NCBI GenBank assembly: GCA_963663365.2
Contig: CAXXIH010000008.1
Span: 372,001-436,000, forward strand
Reading direction: 5' to 3'
Length of the DNA stretch: 64,000 bases
DNA from: G963663365 sp963663365
Lineage (GTDB): Bacteria > Hinthialibacterota > Hinthialibacteria > Hinthialibacterales > G963663365
Part shown: positions 9,240-17,888 of the stretch, one piece after another
How positions within the stretch are numbered: position 1 is the stretch's first letter
How the letters are laid out: each line of letters opens with the position of its first letter
Translations under genes and position numbers: made by a program
The notes under the pieces: generated by a model
The model's input: the letters and a program-made list of their open reading frames with translations, nothing else
Told to the model about the DNA's origin: nothing
Databases searched by the model: none

Positions 9240-10082
9240 ATGAAAATATCTCATATACTATCAGTTATTACTATAGTTTTTTTACTCCATGCAACGGCTA
9301 TTGCCCAAGACAATACGAATGATACTCAAGCCCAAACGGCTTTAGATATATTGAGGGATGACGAGGCGGGCAAGTATTTCAATAAGTATATCGGATTAAG
9401 TTTTTACGTTCCAGAAAGATGGTACATAGCAGCCGAAAATGAAGCCATTGAACTAATGCCGGACGCAGCAAGAGCTGTAGGGCTCGATGATCCCGTTGCT
9501 AAAGAAACCGTCGCTCAGATGCCGGGTAAGGTTTTGTTGATAACTTCATTGTGGCCTTTAAGTAGTGATGGAAATGATGCTAATCCAAATATCATCATTG
9601 CAGCAATTAATGCTAGGGATATTGCCGAAGAGGTCGATTCTGGTGCGGATTATCTAAAACTTGTAGCGAAAGGCATGAATGAAAGCCAACAATTTTCAGC
9701 AGTATCCGATGTCACCACACAGTCCTTGGGCGATGAAGAATTTTACTGTCTTAACGCAATGCTTATTATGCAGGACACGACTGTCCATATATCTCAGTTG
9801 GCACGGATTCACAATGACTACATCGTCATTCTCAATATATCAGCAAGCAGCGCAAATGATTTGAAGAAACTTATTCGAATCGCAGATAATAATCTGAGCC
9901 TGTCTACAGTTTCTTCGGAACTGGATGATAGTCCTGAAGGTATATTGTTTAGAGAGAAGTCAAGTTTGAAGATGCCTGACTCATCGGCTGGAAGTTCATC
10001 AGGTGGTAATTTACTTCAAACTCTAGGGCTCATACTCATGATTGGAGGAGGGCTGTTATTCCTAAAGAATTTATTACGATGA
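9240..10082 (+). CDS. Exported protein with a C-terminal membrane anchor
   Basis: The 280-residue product has a signal peptide of about 22 residues (hydrophobic core ending HATAIAQD, a plausible signal peptidase I site) and a single C-terminal hydrophobic helix (about 256-278) after a serine/glycine linker. The body would therefore be periplasmic or external, anchored at its C-terminus. The middle has a short alpha/beta domain with YIGLSFYVPERWYI, reminiscent of small lipoprotein domains that bind unfolded partners, but I do not recognise the family. The start follows AAAGGAAAAAACA. Confidence 0.6.
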   Translation: MKISHILSVITIVFLLHATAIAQDNTNDTQAQTALDILRDDEAGKYFNKYIGLSFYVPERWYIAAENEAIELMPDAARAVGLDDPVAKETVAQMPGKVLLITSLWPLSSDGNDANPNIIIAAINARDIAEEVDSGADYLKLVAKGMNESQQFSAVSDVTTQSLGDEEFYCLNAMLIMQDTTVHISQLARIHNDYIVILNISASSANDLKKLIRIADNNLSLSTVSSELDDSPEGILFREKSSLKMPDSSAGSSSGGNLLQTLGLILMIGGGLLFLKNLLR

Positions 10083-10111
10083 AAATAAATATTCTTAAGG
10101 AGAGAGAATAA

Positions 10112-10483
10112 ATGTTCATTTTTATCATGGTGCCATATGTTTTGATGCTAACCGTATTTTTACGCGCCGCCACAAAATGGATTCTCAAACGAGATGTTAC
10201 ATTTGGGTTAGCAATAGGGACAGTATCTTTGGCTCAAATCTTGACCTGTATAATCTATTTTCCGCTCAAACAGATGATTGGTGAGGACGGAACGACGGCC
10301 TTTATATTGATAATTACACCGGTCTCTGTGATCATTCATGTATTGATTATTGCTAAAATGCTAGAAATTTCATACAAAAGATCGTTTATTGTTTTTGTCG
10401 TAATGTCATCTATTTGGCTCGTGATTATATTACCTGTGATATTGATAGTTCTTTTTGGAAATGGCGGTTACTTGAATCCGTGA
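10112..10483 (+). CDS. Small four-helix membrane protein
   Basis: A 123-residue, strongly hydrophobic protein with four likely membrane helices (about 3-22, 32-52, 60-82, 90-115). It starts 29 bases after the previous stop behind GGAGAGAG. It may be co-transcribed with the anchored exported protein. No family motif recognised. Confidence 0.55.
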   Translation: MFIFIMVPYVLMLTVFLRAATKWILKRDVTFGLAIGTVSLAQILTCIIYFPLKQMIGEDGTTAFILIITPVSVIIHVLIIAKMLEISYKRSFIVFVVMSSIWLVIILPVILIVLFGNGGYLNP

Positions 10484-10720
10484 TCCTGCGACCGGTTTAT
10501 TTCACGTAACGCATTGAATTTATTGGTGATAAATGCTGTGATAGCGCAATAAGAAAATCACCGTGGAGGTGAGGTTTCATAATCCACAAAACTTCACGGA
10601 TTCAGGGGTTAAGAAGCGAGTCATACGAAGTGTAAGCATACAACTGGAATCTGATAATGTGCTAAAAAAATCAAAGCACGTGAGAATTGTGTTGATATTA
10701 GAACTGACAAGGAGATAAGA

Positions 10721-11473
10721 ATGGATGATATTCGCGAATCCGAGCAGCAAACGCTTCCCACAACTTCTTTCAAACTTACGAACGGTCGTTTGCTTGAATT
10801 GACGTTTCAGCAACCAAACTGTGCTGCAGTGATAAAATTGTCCGATGGGAAAATCGAGGACCAATTTGTATTTCTTCTGAACGAGGTTGGAAGAAAACAC
10901 CAGTTCATGCTTGGTGCTGGATGGTTTACAATTCGTGACGTTAATGGACACCCGCACAAATACAGATTAGAAGATGGGGAGAGTGAAAAGATTAACGAAT
11001 GGTATTTGGGGTTTGTAAATGAAGAAATAAAGAAGCAATGGGATATGGAAGTTCGTAATAGAGAACAGCATGTCGAGTTTTTTAGAGAACACACCGGCGT
11101 ATCCGACATGTTAGAATTTGTTGAATCAGAATTTAGAGAGGGATTCCCGGGCTTTAGCACATCAGAAACACGTTCGTCATACATTTATGTTGCTAATGCC
11201 ACAGATGCTTTGTTTTTGTTGCACGAATGCGAATGTGATATAGAACATCCTCTTTTCCCATCTGCTATTAGGCGTGTAGAGTACAAAGATTGTCAATTTC
11301 TACGCGGCACTGGTAATAGTTTTTTTGCCGCTGGCGCTTTCATGGGGACTTTAGCATCTGGTAGGCTTTTCTCGCAAACTTGCTATTTTCGTTTGTTGCT
11401 GAGAGACGGTGAACTCCTTTTGTCAGGAAATAAGAAAGATGTTCATATTCTAGAAATTGCTTTAAAGAAGTAA
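10721..11473 (+). CDS. Hypothetical cytoplasmic protein
   Basis: A 250-residue soluble protein with no signal peptide. The start follows AAGGAGATAAG. Residues 1-90 look like a beta-rich domain (FKLTNGRLLELTF, GWFTIRDVNGHPHKY), joined by a charged helical linker to a C-terminal domain with many aromatic and hydrophobic strands. The final strand block (FRLLLRDGELLLSGNKK) resembles PH-like or pleckstrin-fold endings, but this is only an impression. The 237-base upstream gap has an 11-bp inverted repeat (around 10471 and 10597). No function can be assigned. Confidence 0.55.
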   Translation: MDDIRESEQQTLPTTSFKLTNGRLLELTFQQPNCAAVIKLSDGKIEDQFVFLLNEVGRKHQFMLGAGWFTIRDVNGHPHKYRLEDGESEKINEWYLGFVNEEIKKQWDMEVRNREQHVEFFREHTGVSDMLEFVESEFREGFPGFSTSETRSSYIYVANATDALFLLHECECDIEHPLFPSAIRRVEYKDCQFLRGTGNSFFAAGAFMGTLASGRLFSQTCYFRLLLRDGELLLSGNKKDVHILEIALKK

Positions 11474-11536
11474 GGCTATTCACAGTCTGAGAGATTCGGC
11501 TAATCAACTTTGGAGATTTTAGAAAAGGAGTATTCA

Positions 11537-12079
11537 ATGAAACTTAAACATATCGCCATATGTTGCGTTCTTGGTTGCCTTATATCTGGCTGCGCGACTG
11601 GTTCACGAGTTGTCGTACAGGATGAGATGGGAAATACGCTGGAAATAAAAAAGTTTAACAAGTCCGATCCCCTGCCTTGTCCAACGGACGATGAAATCCT
11701 CGTGGTGGTTCTTCGCCCCGGTGGAGCAGTGCCAGATATAAGCGCCAAATTAGGAATCATGGATGACATCAGTGTAAGAGTATCTCTTAACTCGGCGTAT
11801 ATTGGGAATGTTGGAGGAAAAAGCTATATATACGCTCTTTCCGCCCCTGCCAAGACAACTGTTAATACCAGAATAGCATTAGCTGGTGGAAATGTTGAAA
11901 TTGTGGGAGAACCAGGAGAATCTTACTTTATTGTGGTCGACGCCATTAGACGGGGGAATATTGGCTATCAAAAGAATTATGACGTAAAGATGCAAATCGT
12001 GAGCGAAGAAAAAGGGCTACGGATCATCGATGAACTCGGAGGCAATTCAAAGAGACAGGCAGCACATAGCCCTAAATAA
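11537..12079 (+). CDS. Small lipoprotein, unknown
   Basis: From the ATG at 11537, behind AAAAGGAG, the product is 180 residues with lipobox ISGC (Cys19). An earlier in-frame ATG at 11510 would add nine residues before the signal. The mature domain is beta-rich, with a PGG/PG-x-SYF turn (GEPGESYFIVVDAIRRG) like that of DUF2846-type lipoproteins. The C-terminus ends in a basic tail. It stands alone, with about 400 bases of non-coding sequence after it. Confidence 0.6.
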   Translation: MKLKHIAICCVLGCLISGCATGSRVVVQDEMGNTLEIKKFNKSDPLPCPTDDEILVVVLRPGGAVPDISAKLGIMDDISVRVSLNSAYIGNVGGKSYIYALSAPAKTTVNTRIALAGGNVEIVGEPGESYFIVVDAIRRGNIGYQKNYDVKMQIVSEEKGLRIIDELGGNSKRQAAHSPK

Positions 12080-12480
12080 GTTAATAGATACGAACACTCA
12101 GAGATGGAACCAACAGATTTGATGGATTAGGTGGTTGTCACAATAGAGATGTGAGGGGAGCGGGGTATAAGGGTGATGCATATCGATCGAAACAGAACGG
12201 ATGCTTACGATGTATAACTTACCGCCACAAAATGGGCATGGAAATGAGATCACGATAAGGAAAAGAACTGTTTTGCTTTTCATGTCTGGAAAGTCGATCG
12301 GAAATGCCAGCCTTTTGCGCAATCGTTCACCGAAATCGAGCAAGGAACTCTGTGATCGTGTTTACGGGATTTACTGGAGGACTTCGAGGTTATCTAAGAA
12401 TTGAGTCTTTTTCAGATAGTTTTCCTGAAAAAGAAACGAAGATTATAAACACAGATTTTGATGGGACGAGAGGAGCTCTT
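12080..12480. other. Intergenic stretch without a supported gene
   Basis: About 400 bases between two lipoprotein genes. Short open frames occur on both strands, but none has a ribosome binding site, recognisable motif or coding-like composition. The last 20 bases hold the AGAGGAG ribosome binding site of the next gene. I see no clear hairpin terminator. Confidence 0.4.
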
Positions 12481-13242
12481 ATGGGTTTTTCACAACGTTT
12501 TCTATCTTACTATTTCTCTCTGAGGCGTTCTCCCTTGCAAACAGGTATTCTGTATGGCAGATGGGGTATTGTATTGTTTTGCTTTATGGGCTGTATGGGA
12601 GCCCCGAAACTCGAGTTACCGCCGATCAAGGTCCAAGCACTATCCAATTACAATCAAAAACAGACTCAAAAGGGATTGTGTATTGCCATCGATCCTTTCA
12701 CGGACGCAGAACGCCAACAGCAGTACTTTGGTGCAAACATCCTGGAGGAGGGTATTGTAGCGGTCCAGCTGGTTTTCTCCAATGAGTCTAATAAGACGGC
12801 TTGGTATCTTCCCCGCAACCGGTCTTATATAGCGACAAAGACAGGAAACATAATCCGCCGCACAAATCCACCGGAGAACTTGACTCCAAGGCACCTGCGT
12901 GAATTATCTGAAAGAAGTTCAAAGCAGGCTAAAAAATTAAAGTCCGCTGCCGTGCCCGCCGGTATTGCCATAGGTATCGCCCCTCCTTTAATGCTTCCAA
13001 TTCTCCCCGTATATGCGAAAAACATAAGTAATTTTACTAAAGTATTACAACACACGTGCGCTATTCAGATGCAGCTGGTCGACCACATGATACCCGAAAC
13101 CGCCGTACCACCAGGTGATTCGATACAGGGATTCGTCTATTTTCGCTTGATGGATTCGGATGCCAGCGACCTGGATTCCCTTACACTGACTGTAGAACGG
13201 TTAGGAACTGGTGAAATCTGCAGTTTTGTTTTTGAGTTGTAG
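12481..13242 (+). CDS. Lipoprotein, paralogue of the one at 3214-3855
   Basis: The ATG at 12481 follows AGAGGAGCTCTT and gives 253 residues. A long basic N-terminus precedes a hydrophobic core and lipobox FMGC (Cys38). An upstream start at 12304 is possible but would place 59 unrelated residues before the signal. The mature part parallels the protein at 3214: a GLCIAIDPF strand, a G-I-V-A-V-Q strand followed by an N/K-rich strand with ATK/RT, a proline/alanine-rich hydrophobic region (AGIAIGIAPPLMLPILP), and the PPGDSIQGFVYF strand. It lies 12 bases before the FGE-fold lipoprotein, mirroring the arrangement of the other copy. Confidence 0.6.
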   Translation: MGFSQRFLSYYFSLRRSPLQTGILYGRWGIVLFCFMGCMGAPKLELPPIKVQALSNYNQKQTQKGLCIAIDPFTDAERQQQYFGANILEEGIVAVQLVFSNESNKTAWYLPRNRSYIATKTGNIIRRTNPPENLTPRHLRELSERSSKQAKKLKSAAVPAGIAIGIAPPLMLPILPVYAKNISNFTKVLQHTCAIQMQLVDHMIPETAVPPGDSIQGFVYFRLMDSDASDLDSLTLTVERLGTGEICSFVFEL

Positions 13243-13254
13243 AGGAGGAAGAAA

Positions 13255-14616
13255 ATGCATCCATTTATTCTAATAAGAAAACCAACAGTACCTTGTGGCT
13301 TAATTGCGCTTGTTGTTTTATTGGGAGCGTGCGTCAGCCCGCCTAAATACACTGTGGAAGAAGCCCAACAAATGTTAGCAGAGTACGATATTCCTCCTAC
13401 GGAATACCCAAAGGTTCCTCTGAATGTAGGAATTCTTCTCGTCCCGGATTTGTGCCGTTATGGCAATGTGAAGGTCGAAGAAGGAATCGCGCAGTTGATG
13501 AGAAGTCTTTTCGTCGAAGTCAACCTCCTGTCCCCCGAGGATCTTTGTGATGGAAAACCCCGACCGCCGGTTGTTATAGTTCCAGAAGTTACCCGCTCGC
13601 ATCTGTATCGCATTAAAGATTGGGCGGTGCGTTACAATGTAACTTATTCCTTTTGGAATCAAGAGCAACAAAAAATATGGGTTGGAACCTATCGAGGTAC
13701 CGGCTACGCTAAGGATGTGACAGATGCATGGCACCAGGCTGTCCAGAGTCAATTTTTAGCCGCACAGCAAGGAATCGCCCATAGCCGTTTCTGGACACTG
13801 ACTGTACCCAAATCAACCAAAGCAGAATCAGAACAACCAGCGGACTTTCTTACTCACACAAGTGTAAAGGAATTGGGAAACGGTGAGAAACAATTGATTA
13901 TCAATCTTCCCGGCGGAGCGGAAATGCAGTTTGTAAAGATTCCCACGGGAGCGTTCACTATGGGAAGTCCGCCAATGGAAAAGGGAAGAATTGAGATGCT
14001 CGAAGGTCTCCAGTATGAAATCGCGATTTCGAAACCATTCTATCTCGGGGTTTATGAGGTAACCCGAAGGCAATGGCAGGCAGTGATGGGTGAGAATCCC
14101 GTTATCCAAATCGAAAATCCCGATTGGCCGATTACGGGTATTACTTGGTACGATTGCCAGCAATTTATCGAAAAGATAAATAAATTGGGAATTGGCACAT
14201 TTCGGCTTCCCAGCGAAGCAGAATGGGAGCACGCCTGCCGGGCGGGAACAACGACGCGTTTCTACTGGGGTGATGACCCCGATCAGACCGAGATCGATGA
14301 TCACGCGTGGTACTATAAGCAATCCGACGGTAAGAAATCACTCGAATCACACCCAGTGGGATTGAAAAAGCCCAATCCATGGGGGCTCTACGATATGAGC
14401 GGTGGAGTTGAGGAGTGGTGTGAAAACCGCTTTGGGGGATGGTCCTGTTGCTCGATTCTCAATAGAATCGACCGGGAACAGACCTGGCAGGCGGTCACCC
14501 GAGGCGGGAACTGGATGATGACGAGCGATGCTTGCCGCTCGGCGTCGCGCAGGAAATTCGCACGTGATTTTTCCGGTATCACCTTCGGCCTTCGTCTTCT
14601 TCGAGAGTGTCCGTGA
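13255..14616 (+). CDS. Lipoprotein fused to an FGE-sulfatase-fold domain
   Basis: A 453-residue protein with lipobox LGAC (Cys26). Residues 30-185 resemble the lipoprotein at 3856-4461 (VVIVPEVTRSHLY, an aromatic strand block, then an A/Q-rich helix). Residues 220-450 are an FGE-sulfatase/SUMF1-type domain: FTMGSPPMEKG, EVTRRQWQAVMG, FRLPSEAEWEHACRAG, GLYDMSGGVEEWCE, TRGGNW and FGLRLLREC. As in the other FGE-fold proteins here, the catalytic Cys pair is missing, so it is more likely a binding module than a sulfatase-activating enzyme. The start follows AGGAGGAAGAAA. This is a clear domain fusion relative to the paralogous pair at 3.2-4.5 kb. Confidence 0.75.
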   Translation: MHPFILIRKPTVPCGLIALVVLLGACVSPPKYTVEEAQQMLAEYDIPPTEYPKVPLNVGILLVPDLCRYGNVKVEEGIAQLMRSLFVEVNLLSPEDLCDGKPRPPVVIVPEVTRSHLYRIKDWAVRYNVTYSFWNQEQQKIWVGTYRGTGYAKDVTDAWHQAVQSQFLAAQQGIAHSRFWTLTVPKSTKAESEQPADFLTHTSVKELGNGEKQLIINLPGGAEMQFVKIPTGAFTMGSPPMEKGRIEMLEGLQYEIAISKPFYLGVYEVTRRQWQAVMGENPVIQIENPDWPITGITWYDCQQFIEKINKLGIGTFRLPSEAEWEHACRAGTTTRFYWGDDPDQTEIDDHAWYYKQSDGKKSLESHPVGLKKPNPWGLYDMSGGVEEWCENRFGGWSCCSILNRIDREQTWQAVTRGGNWMMTSDACRSASRRKFARDFSGITFGLRLLRECP

Positions 14617-14722
14617 GTCAGAATTGCATTATATGTCAAGGGTGTAATGTTTCTATTATGCGCCTTTGCCGAAATATATATCTATTTCTCTTTTAAAACT
14701 ATAGAAGGAGGTTCATACAATC

Positions 14723-16276
14723 ATGCATTCGGAATCGATGGAAGAAAAGAGTAATAATGTTCCGTGGGCTTTTAAACCTGTTGAGGGTGGCAAAAAATTC
14801 CTCGTGTTCTTAGTTTCTGCTATTCTATTTTTTAGTTTAATTGTATTTATTTTTTCAGTATATGCAATTCTCTGGACTAGCTATGAAATAGATATGTCTC
14901 GCCACATCCAAATGTTTCCTTTTGCTAAAGTGATGTTTTTCTATCTTGTACTTATTTATCTCTGTACAACAGGTTTTTTATATTTCTATCGCAAGTTCAG
15001 GTTCTCTATATATGATCGTAATATCTCTAATGGTAATATTTGCTGCATCTCCTCCAACTTTCTGCGAATTATCAGTGGACCAGGTCGTTTAAAATTAGAT
15101 AAAGAAGGAGTGTTTCTTAAATGCAACGTGGGACCAAGTCTCATACCACCACTTATCGCCTCTATTGTGCTACTTTTCATTTTAGGTCCTCAAGGGGTGG
15201 TCTATTTGACATTAAGCTTTTTAATTTACCATTTTATGCTTAGAAAGCCTAGAGAACTCGTTATCAAATGGGATTCTATTGCATCTGTTCGATGCAAAGG
15301 TCCTATTGTGCGTCTAAAACTAAGAGACTCCCTTATGCTTCATCTTAAAGTGATAAAATTCTTTGTTCCCGCGGCTATCAGGACTGAATTCTTTTGTCAG
15401 TTACATCGGATTAACCCCTCGTTGCTACCTGATGATTATTGCGCGGTAATAGACAATTTGAAATGCGATAATGAAGATATTGAAGAAGCGGATATTTTGT
15501 TGAGCGGATATGTGACTGATATCCCACCTCAAGAACCAAATACCGCAGTCCATATTTTTATGATTATTGCCGCAATACTCTTTTGGCTTCCTCTTTCTAG
15601 TATCATATTCGGTTTATCGACGCTTTTTTTAATCGTGACTAGTGTTTATCTTCTTTTTGAATCCCGAAAACTTTATTTGCAAAGAAATCTCATTGTAATA
15701 GGTTGTTGTTTCTGCTCATTGGTTGCATCGATAGGAATACCGCAATCAATGGAAGTCAATAGACGAATCAAAGCAGAACACAAAAGCGAATTATTTAATT
15801 CCATTATTAAGGAAGCGAAAACATTAGCCACGCTGTCTGACTTTAAGAAGGCATATGATTCAAAAAAACGTTTAGACTCCGGATTCAAAATAAGAATACC
15901 TAAAAAATCTCTACTTGTTCTTGAAGGAAGGGGAGACTACAACGCACTTGAATTAGGCGTTCATAGGTGGGAAGGCTATTTAGATACTGAACTACTTGCG
16001 ATTGATCCTACTACAGTTAAATATATCGCAATTGTGGGACCAATTGCCACTGAACCCACTACACAAGAAAGAAAATTTGGAACAATGGACGTATCAAAAA
16101 GAACGGGTGAAACATCAATGATTGCCCCTGTCATTGTTTATTCTTGGCCAGATAAGAGTTTTGTGAAATCTGCTCAAGTTAATGATGTTGTAAAGAGAGT
16201 TCCATCTTATCCGGATTTTGGACTAGAGAAGCAATTGGCTATGCAGATTAATGACGCATTTAAAGTGGAACAATAA
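14723..16276 (+). CDS. Polytopic membrane protein with a C-terminal soluble domain
   Basis: The 517-residue product starts behind GAAGGAGG. Hydrophobic spans lie at about residues 27-52, 71-90, 142-175, 275-315 and 325-340. A polar C-terminal domain of about 170 residues follows (LLVLEGRGDYNALELG, VKYIAIVGPIATEP). Its strand-rich layout and position suggest a periplasmic or cytosolic sensor-like part, but I recognise no family. It is the last gene before the accessory island, which begins with convergent genes. Confidence 0.55.
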   Translation: MHSESMEEKSNNVPWAFKPVEGGKKFLVFLVSAILFFSLIVFIFSVYAILWTSYEIDMSRHIQMFPFAKVMFFYLVLIYLCTTGFLYFYRKFRFSIYDRNISNGNICCISSNFLRIISGPGRLKLDKEGVFLKCNVGPSLIPPLIASIVLLFILGPQGVVYLTLSFLIYHFMLRKPRELVIKWDSIASVRCKGPIVRLKLRDSLMLHLKVIKFFVPAAIRTEFFCQLHRINPSLLPDDYCAVIDNLKCDNEDIEEADILLSGYVTDIPPQEPNTAVHIFMIIAAILFWLPLSSIIFGLSTLFLIVTSVYLLFESRKLYLQRNLIVIGCCFCSLVASIGIPQSMEVNRRIKAEHKSELFNSIIKEAKTLATLSDFKKAYDSKKRLDSGFKIRIPKKSLLVLEGRGDYNALELGVHRWEGYLDTELLAIDPTTVKYIAIVGPIATEPTTQERKFGTMDVSKRTGETSMIAPVIVYSWPDKSFVKSAQVNDVVKRVPSYPDFGLEKQLAMQINDAFKVEQ

Positions 16277-16417
16277 TCGATTTAATAGAAATACTTGGAA
16301 AGTTGATTATCTCCGCGATTATCCTTTTGGGATATATCCATGTTTGGGTCAAACGATAAAAAGCGGCGCGATATCGAGCGATGAACATTTAGAGGGCATC
16401 TTTGATTGCTGCCTTGG

Positions 16418-17077
16418 TCAGTTACGAATATTTGAAGCCGCTTCTTTGTAGAGATTATCGGGTTCAGACAGCCTGAAGCCCGGTGGCGGTGCGATCCTCA
16501 CAATATCAAGAATGCGTTGGCAAAGATTGTACGCCATCTGCTTCGAAGGTTTCTTGAATGTACAATTCTTTCCGGGTATATAGGTTTGCATCATCCATGC
16601 ATGTACCTGCTTTCCATCAAGAGGCCATGTTGGATTATAATCTCCACGGATCATCGCCCGCGATATTTGCACCAAAACTGCGCATGTCTGGGGGTGAGAA
16701 CGCTTGCCATTAACAATCATTTGAGAGACACCTTTTGCCCAAGTTAGTATTGCCTTCAGGCCGCATGGTTCAGTACAAACAAGTTGATAATGCTCCAACC
16801 CAATCCGACGGCCTCCCCGCTCCTCGGGCTTGAGGTCAACTCCATGAATGAGGCCTTTCTGGATTAAAAATTCACAGATGTCTTTAATCATCTTTCGTGC
16901 ATACCTCATCGGCGCTTTCTCCATTTCGGATTTCGTAAGACAACCCGCATCGATGATGGTCTGTGCCAGTTCTTCCCGATCAGGGTGATAGACCCACTGT
17001 GGTCCATATGTATTATTTAAGACCACCAAAGCCTTTTTTAGGCGTTTTGTCACCTCTCGTTGTCCACTGTTTTTCAT
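16418..17077 (-). CDS. Hypothetical protein, last gene of a three-gene minus operon
   Basis: A 219-residue cytoplasmic, basic protein. The start overlaps the stop of the preceding gene (ATGA at 17074-17077) and sits behind GGAGATCAATCT. Residues 1-90 have a helical pattern ending in FLIQKGLIHGVDLK, which could be a winged-helix domain. A W-rich basic middle follows (YNPTWPLDGKQVHAWMMQ). No catalytic motif recognised. The tight coupling to the two upstream genes suggests a shared role, possibly element maintenance or regulation. Confidence 0.55.
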   Translation of the reverse strand: MKNSGQREVTKRLKKALVVLNNTYGPQWVYHPDREELAQTIIDAGCLTKSEMEKAPMRYARKMIKDICEFLIQKGLIHGVDLKPEERGGRRIGLEHYQLVCTEPCGLKAILTWAKGVSQMIVNGKRSHPQTCAVLVQISRAMIRGDYNPTWPLDGKQVHAWMMQTYIPGKNCTFKKPSKQMAYNLCQRILDIVRIAPPPGFRLSEPDNLYKEAASNIRN

Positions 17078-17718
17078 AGATTGATCTCCTTTCCAAAAGC
17101 TTCAATAGCACTCAAGTCCTCTTTACGGCAAATTTGTTCCAACTGTTCTTTCTGTTGGTTGTAGTTACAAATTTCAGAGTAACTGTTTCCTGTTTTGACT
17201 CCGCTGCTGTTAGACCAATAATTCCCGCTGCCTCGTATTAGCTCCTTTGGTGGTTTTATCGAATTCACAAATTGACTTTCTTTACAGGTCTGCTTCGCGG
17301 CCTTTGTGAGGACGGCGTCAAGTTCGGCAAGATCTGCAAGATTTCCTAATTTTTCAGCTTCACAAAGGATATCCGCCACTTTACGCACAAAGTCATCACC
17401 AAGTGCAAATCGCAAGTCGGACTCAATCCAATCAGTCCGAGCTAAATGCTCGGCTCTGATAATTGCTGCTGTTTGTAGAATCAGGATTTCGAATTTCTCA
17501 ATCTCGCAAAGTTCATCGATCATCGGATCGCTAAGAATTTCCGGCGGTTTTGGTCCGCTTCTGCGACGGTCTCTCCCATGTCGAACTTGGCCACTCTTCT
17601 GATTGGCCATAGTATTTCGAATAAGATTCACCGCATGTGTACCCTCTTGAATATATTCAAGGCACTCCATTGGATTCGTAAGGCAGATCAGTTCCATTGC
17701 CAGTTCATTTGGGTTCAC
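17074..17718 (-). CDS. Hypothetical protein, middle gene of the minus operon
   Basis: A 214-residue product that probably uses the GTG at 17718, overlapping the upstream stop (GTGA). The sequence is helical and acidic/polar (LCEIEKFEILILQTAAIIRAEH), with a basic arginine-rich patch (RHGRDRRRSG) near residue 45 that could bind nucleic acid. No family recognised. It overlaps the next gene by four bases. Confidence 0.55.
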   Translation of the reverse strand: MNPNELAMELICLTNPMECLEYIQEGTHAVNLIRNTMANQKSGQVRHGRDRRRSGPKPPEILSDPMIDELCEIEKFEILILQTAAIIRAEHLARTDWIESDLRFALGDDFVRKVADILCEAEKLGNLADLAELDAVLTKAAKQTCKESQFVNSIKPPKELIRGSGNYWSNSSGVKTGNSYSEICNYNQQKEQLEQICRKEDLSAIEAFGKEINL

Positions 17719-17888
17719 AGTGATTCTCCTTTGCTTCGTCCCTCCTCAATAATTCGCCCAGCTAAATCCATAGCGAGGAGGCCAAGTTCTACACGTGTTA
17801 TTGTCTGGATGTCGACTTCTTCTATAATCCTGTAAAGGCTTTCAAGATGTCGTAAACTTCGAATGTTCATATTTCCATTTGCTTTCAT
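17715..17888 (-). CDS. 57-residue protein, first gene of the minus operon
   Basis: A short reading frame runs from the ATG at 17886-17888, behind an excellent GGAGGAGACAGG ribosome binding site, to a TGA that overlaps the GTG start of the next gene. The product is mostly helical (MNIRSLRHLESLYRIIEEV, then TRVELGLLAMDLAGRII). Its size, the strong ribosome binding site and the four-base overlap argue that it is real. It could be a small regulator or antitoxin-like protein, but no motif proves that. Confidence 0.55.
   Translation of the reverse strand: MKANGNMNIRSLRHLESLYRIIEEVDIQTITRVELGLLAMDLAGRIIEEGRSKGESL

Noticed and set aside
10470..10610. Inverted repeat of 11 bases 115 bases apart as a possible mobile element end
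   Set aside because: Too short, no target duplication and no gene between; probably chance.
12098..12404. Short frames on both strands in the 12.1-12.4 kb gap
   Set aside because: No start signals, no motif, and mutually overlapping; left as intergenic.
16277..16417. Search for a tRNA or attachment site at the left edge of the island
   Set aside because: No cloverleaf-capable sequence or long direct repeat with the right edge near 54.4 kb was seen. The left boundary stays undefined.
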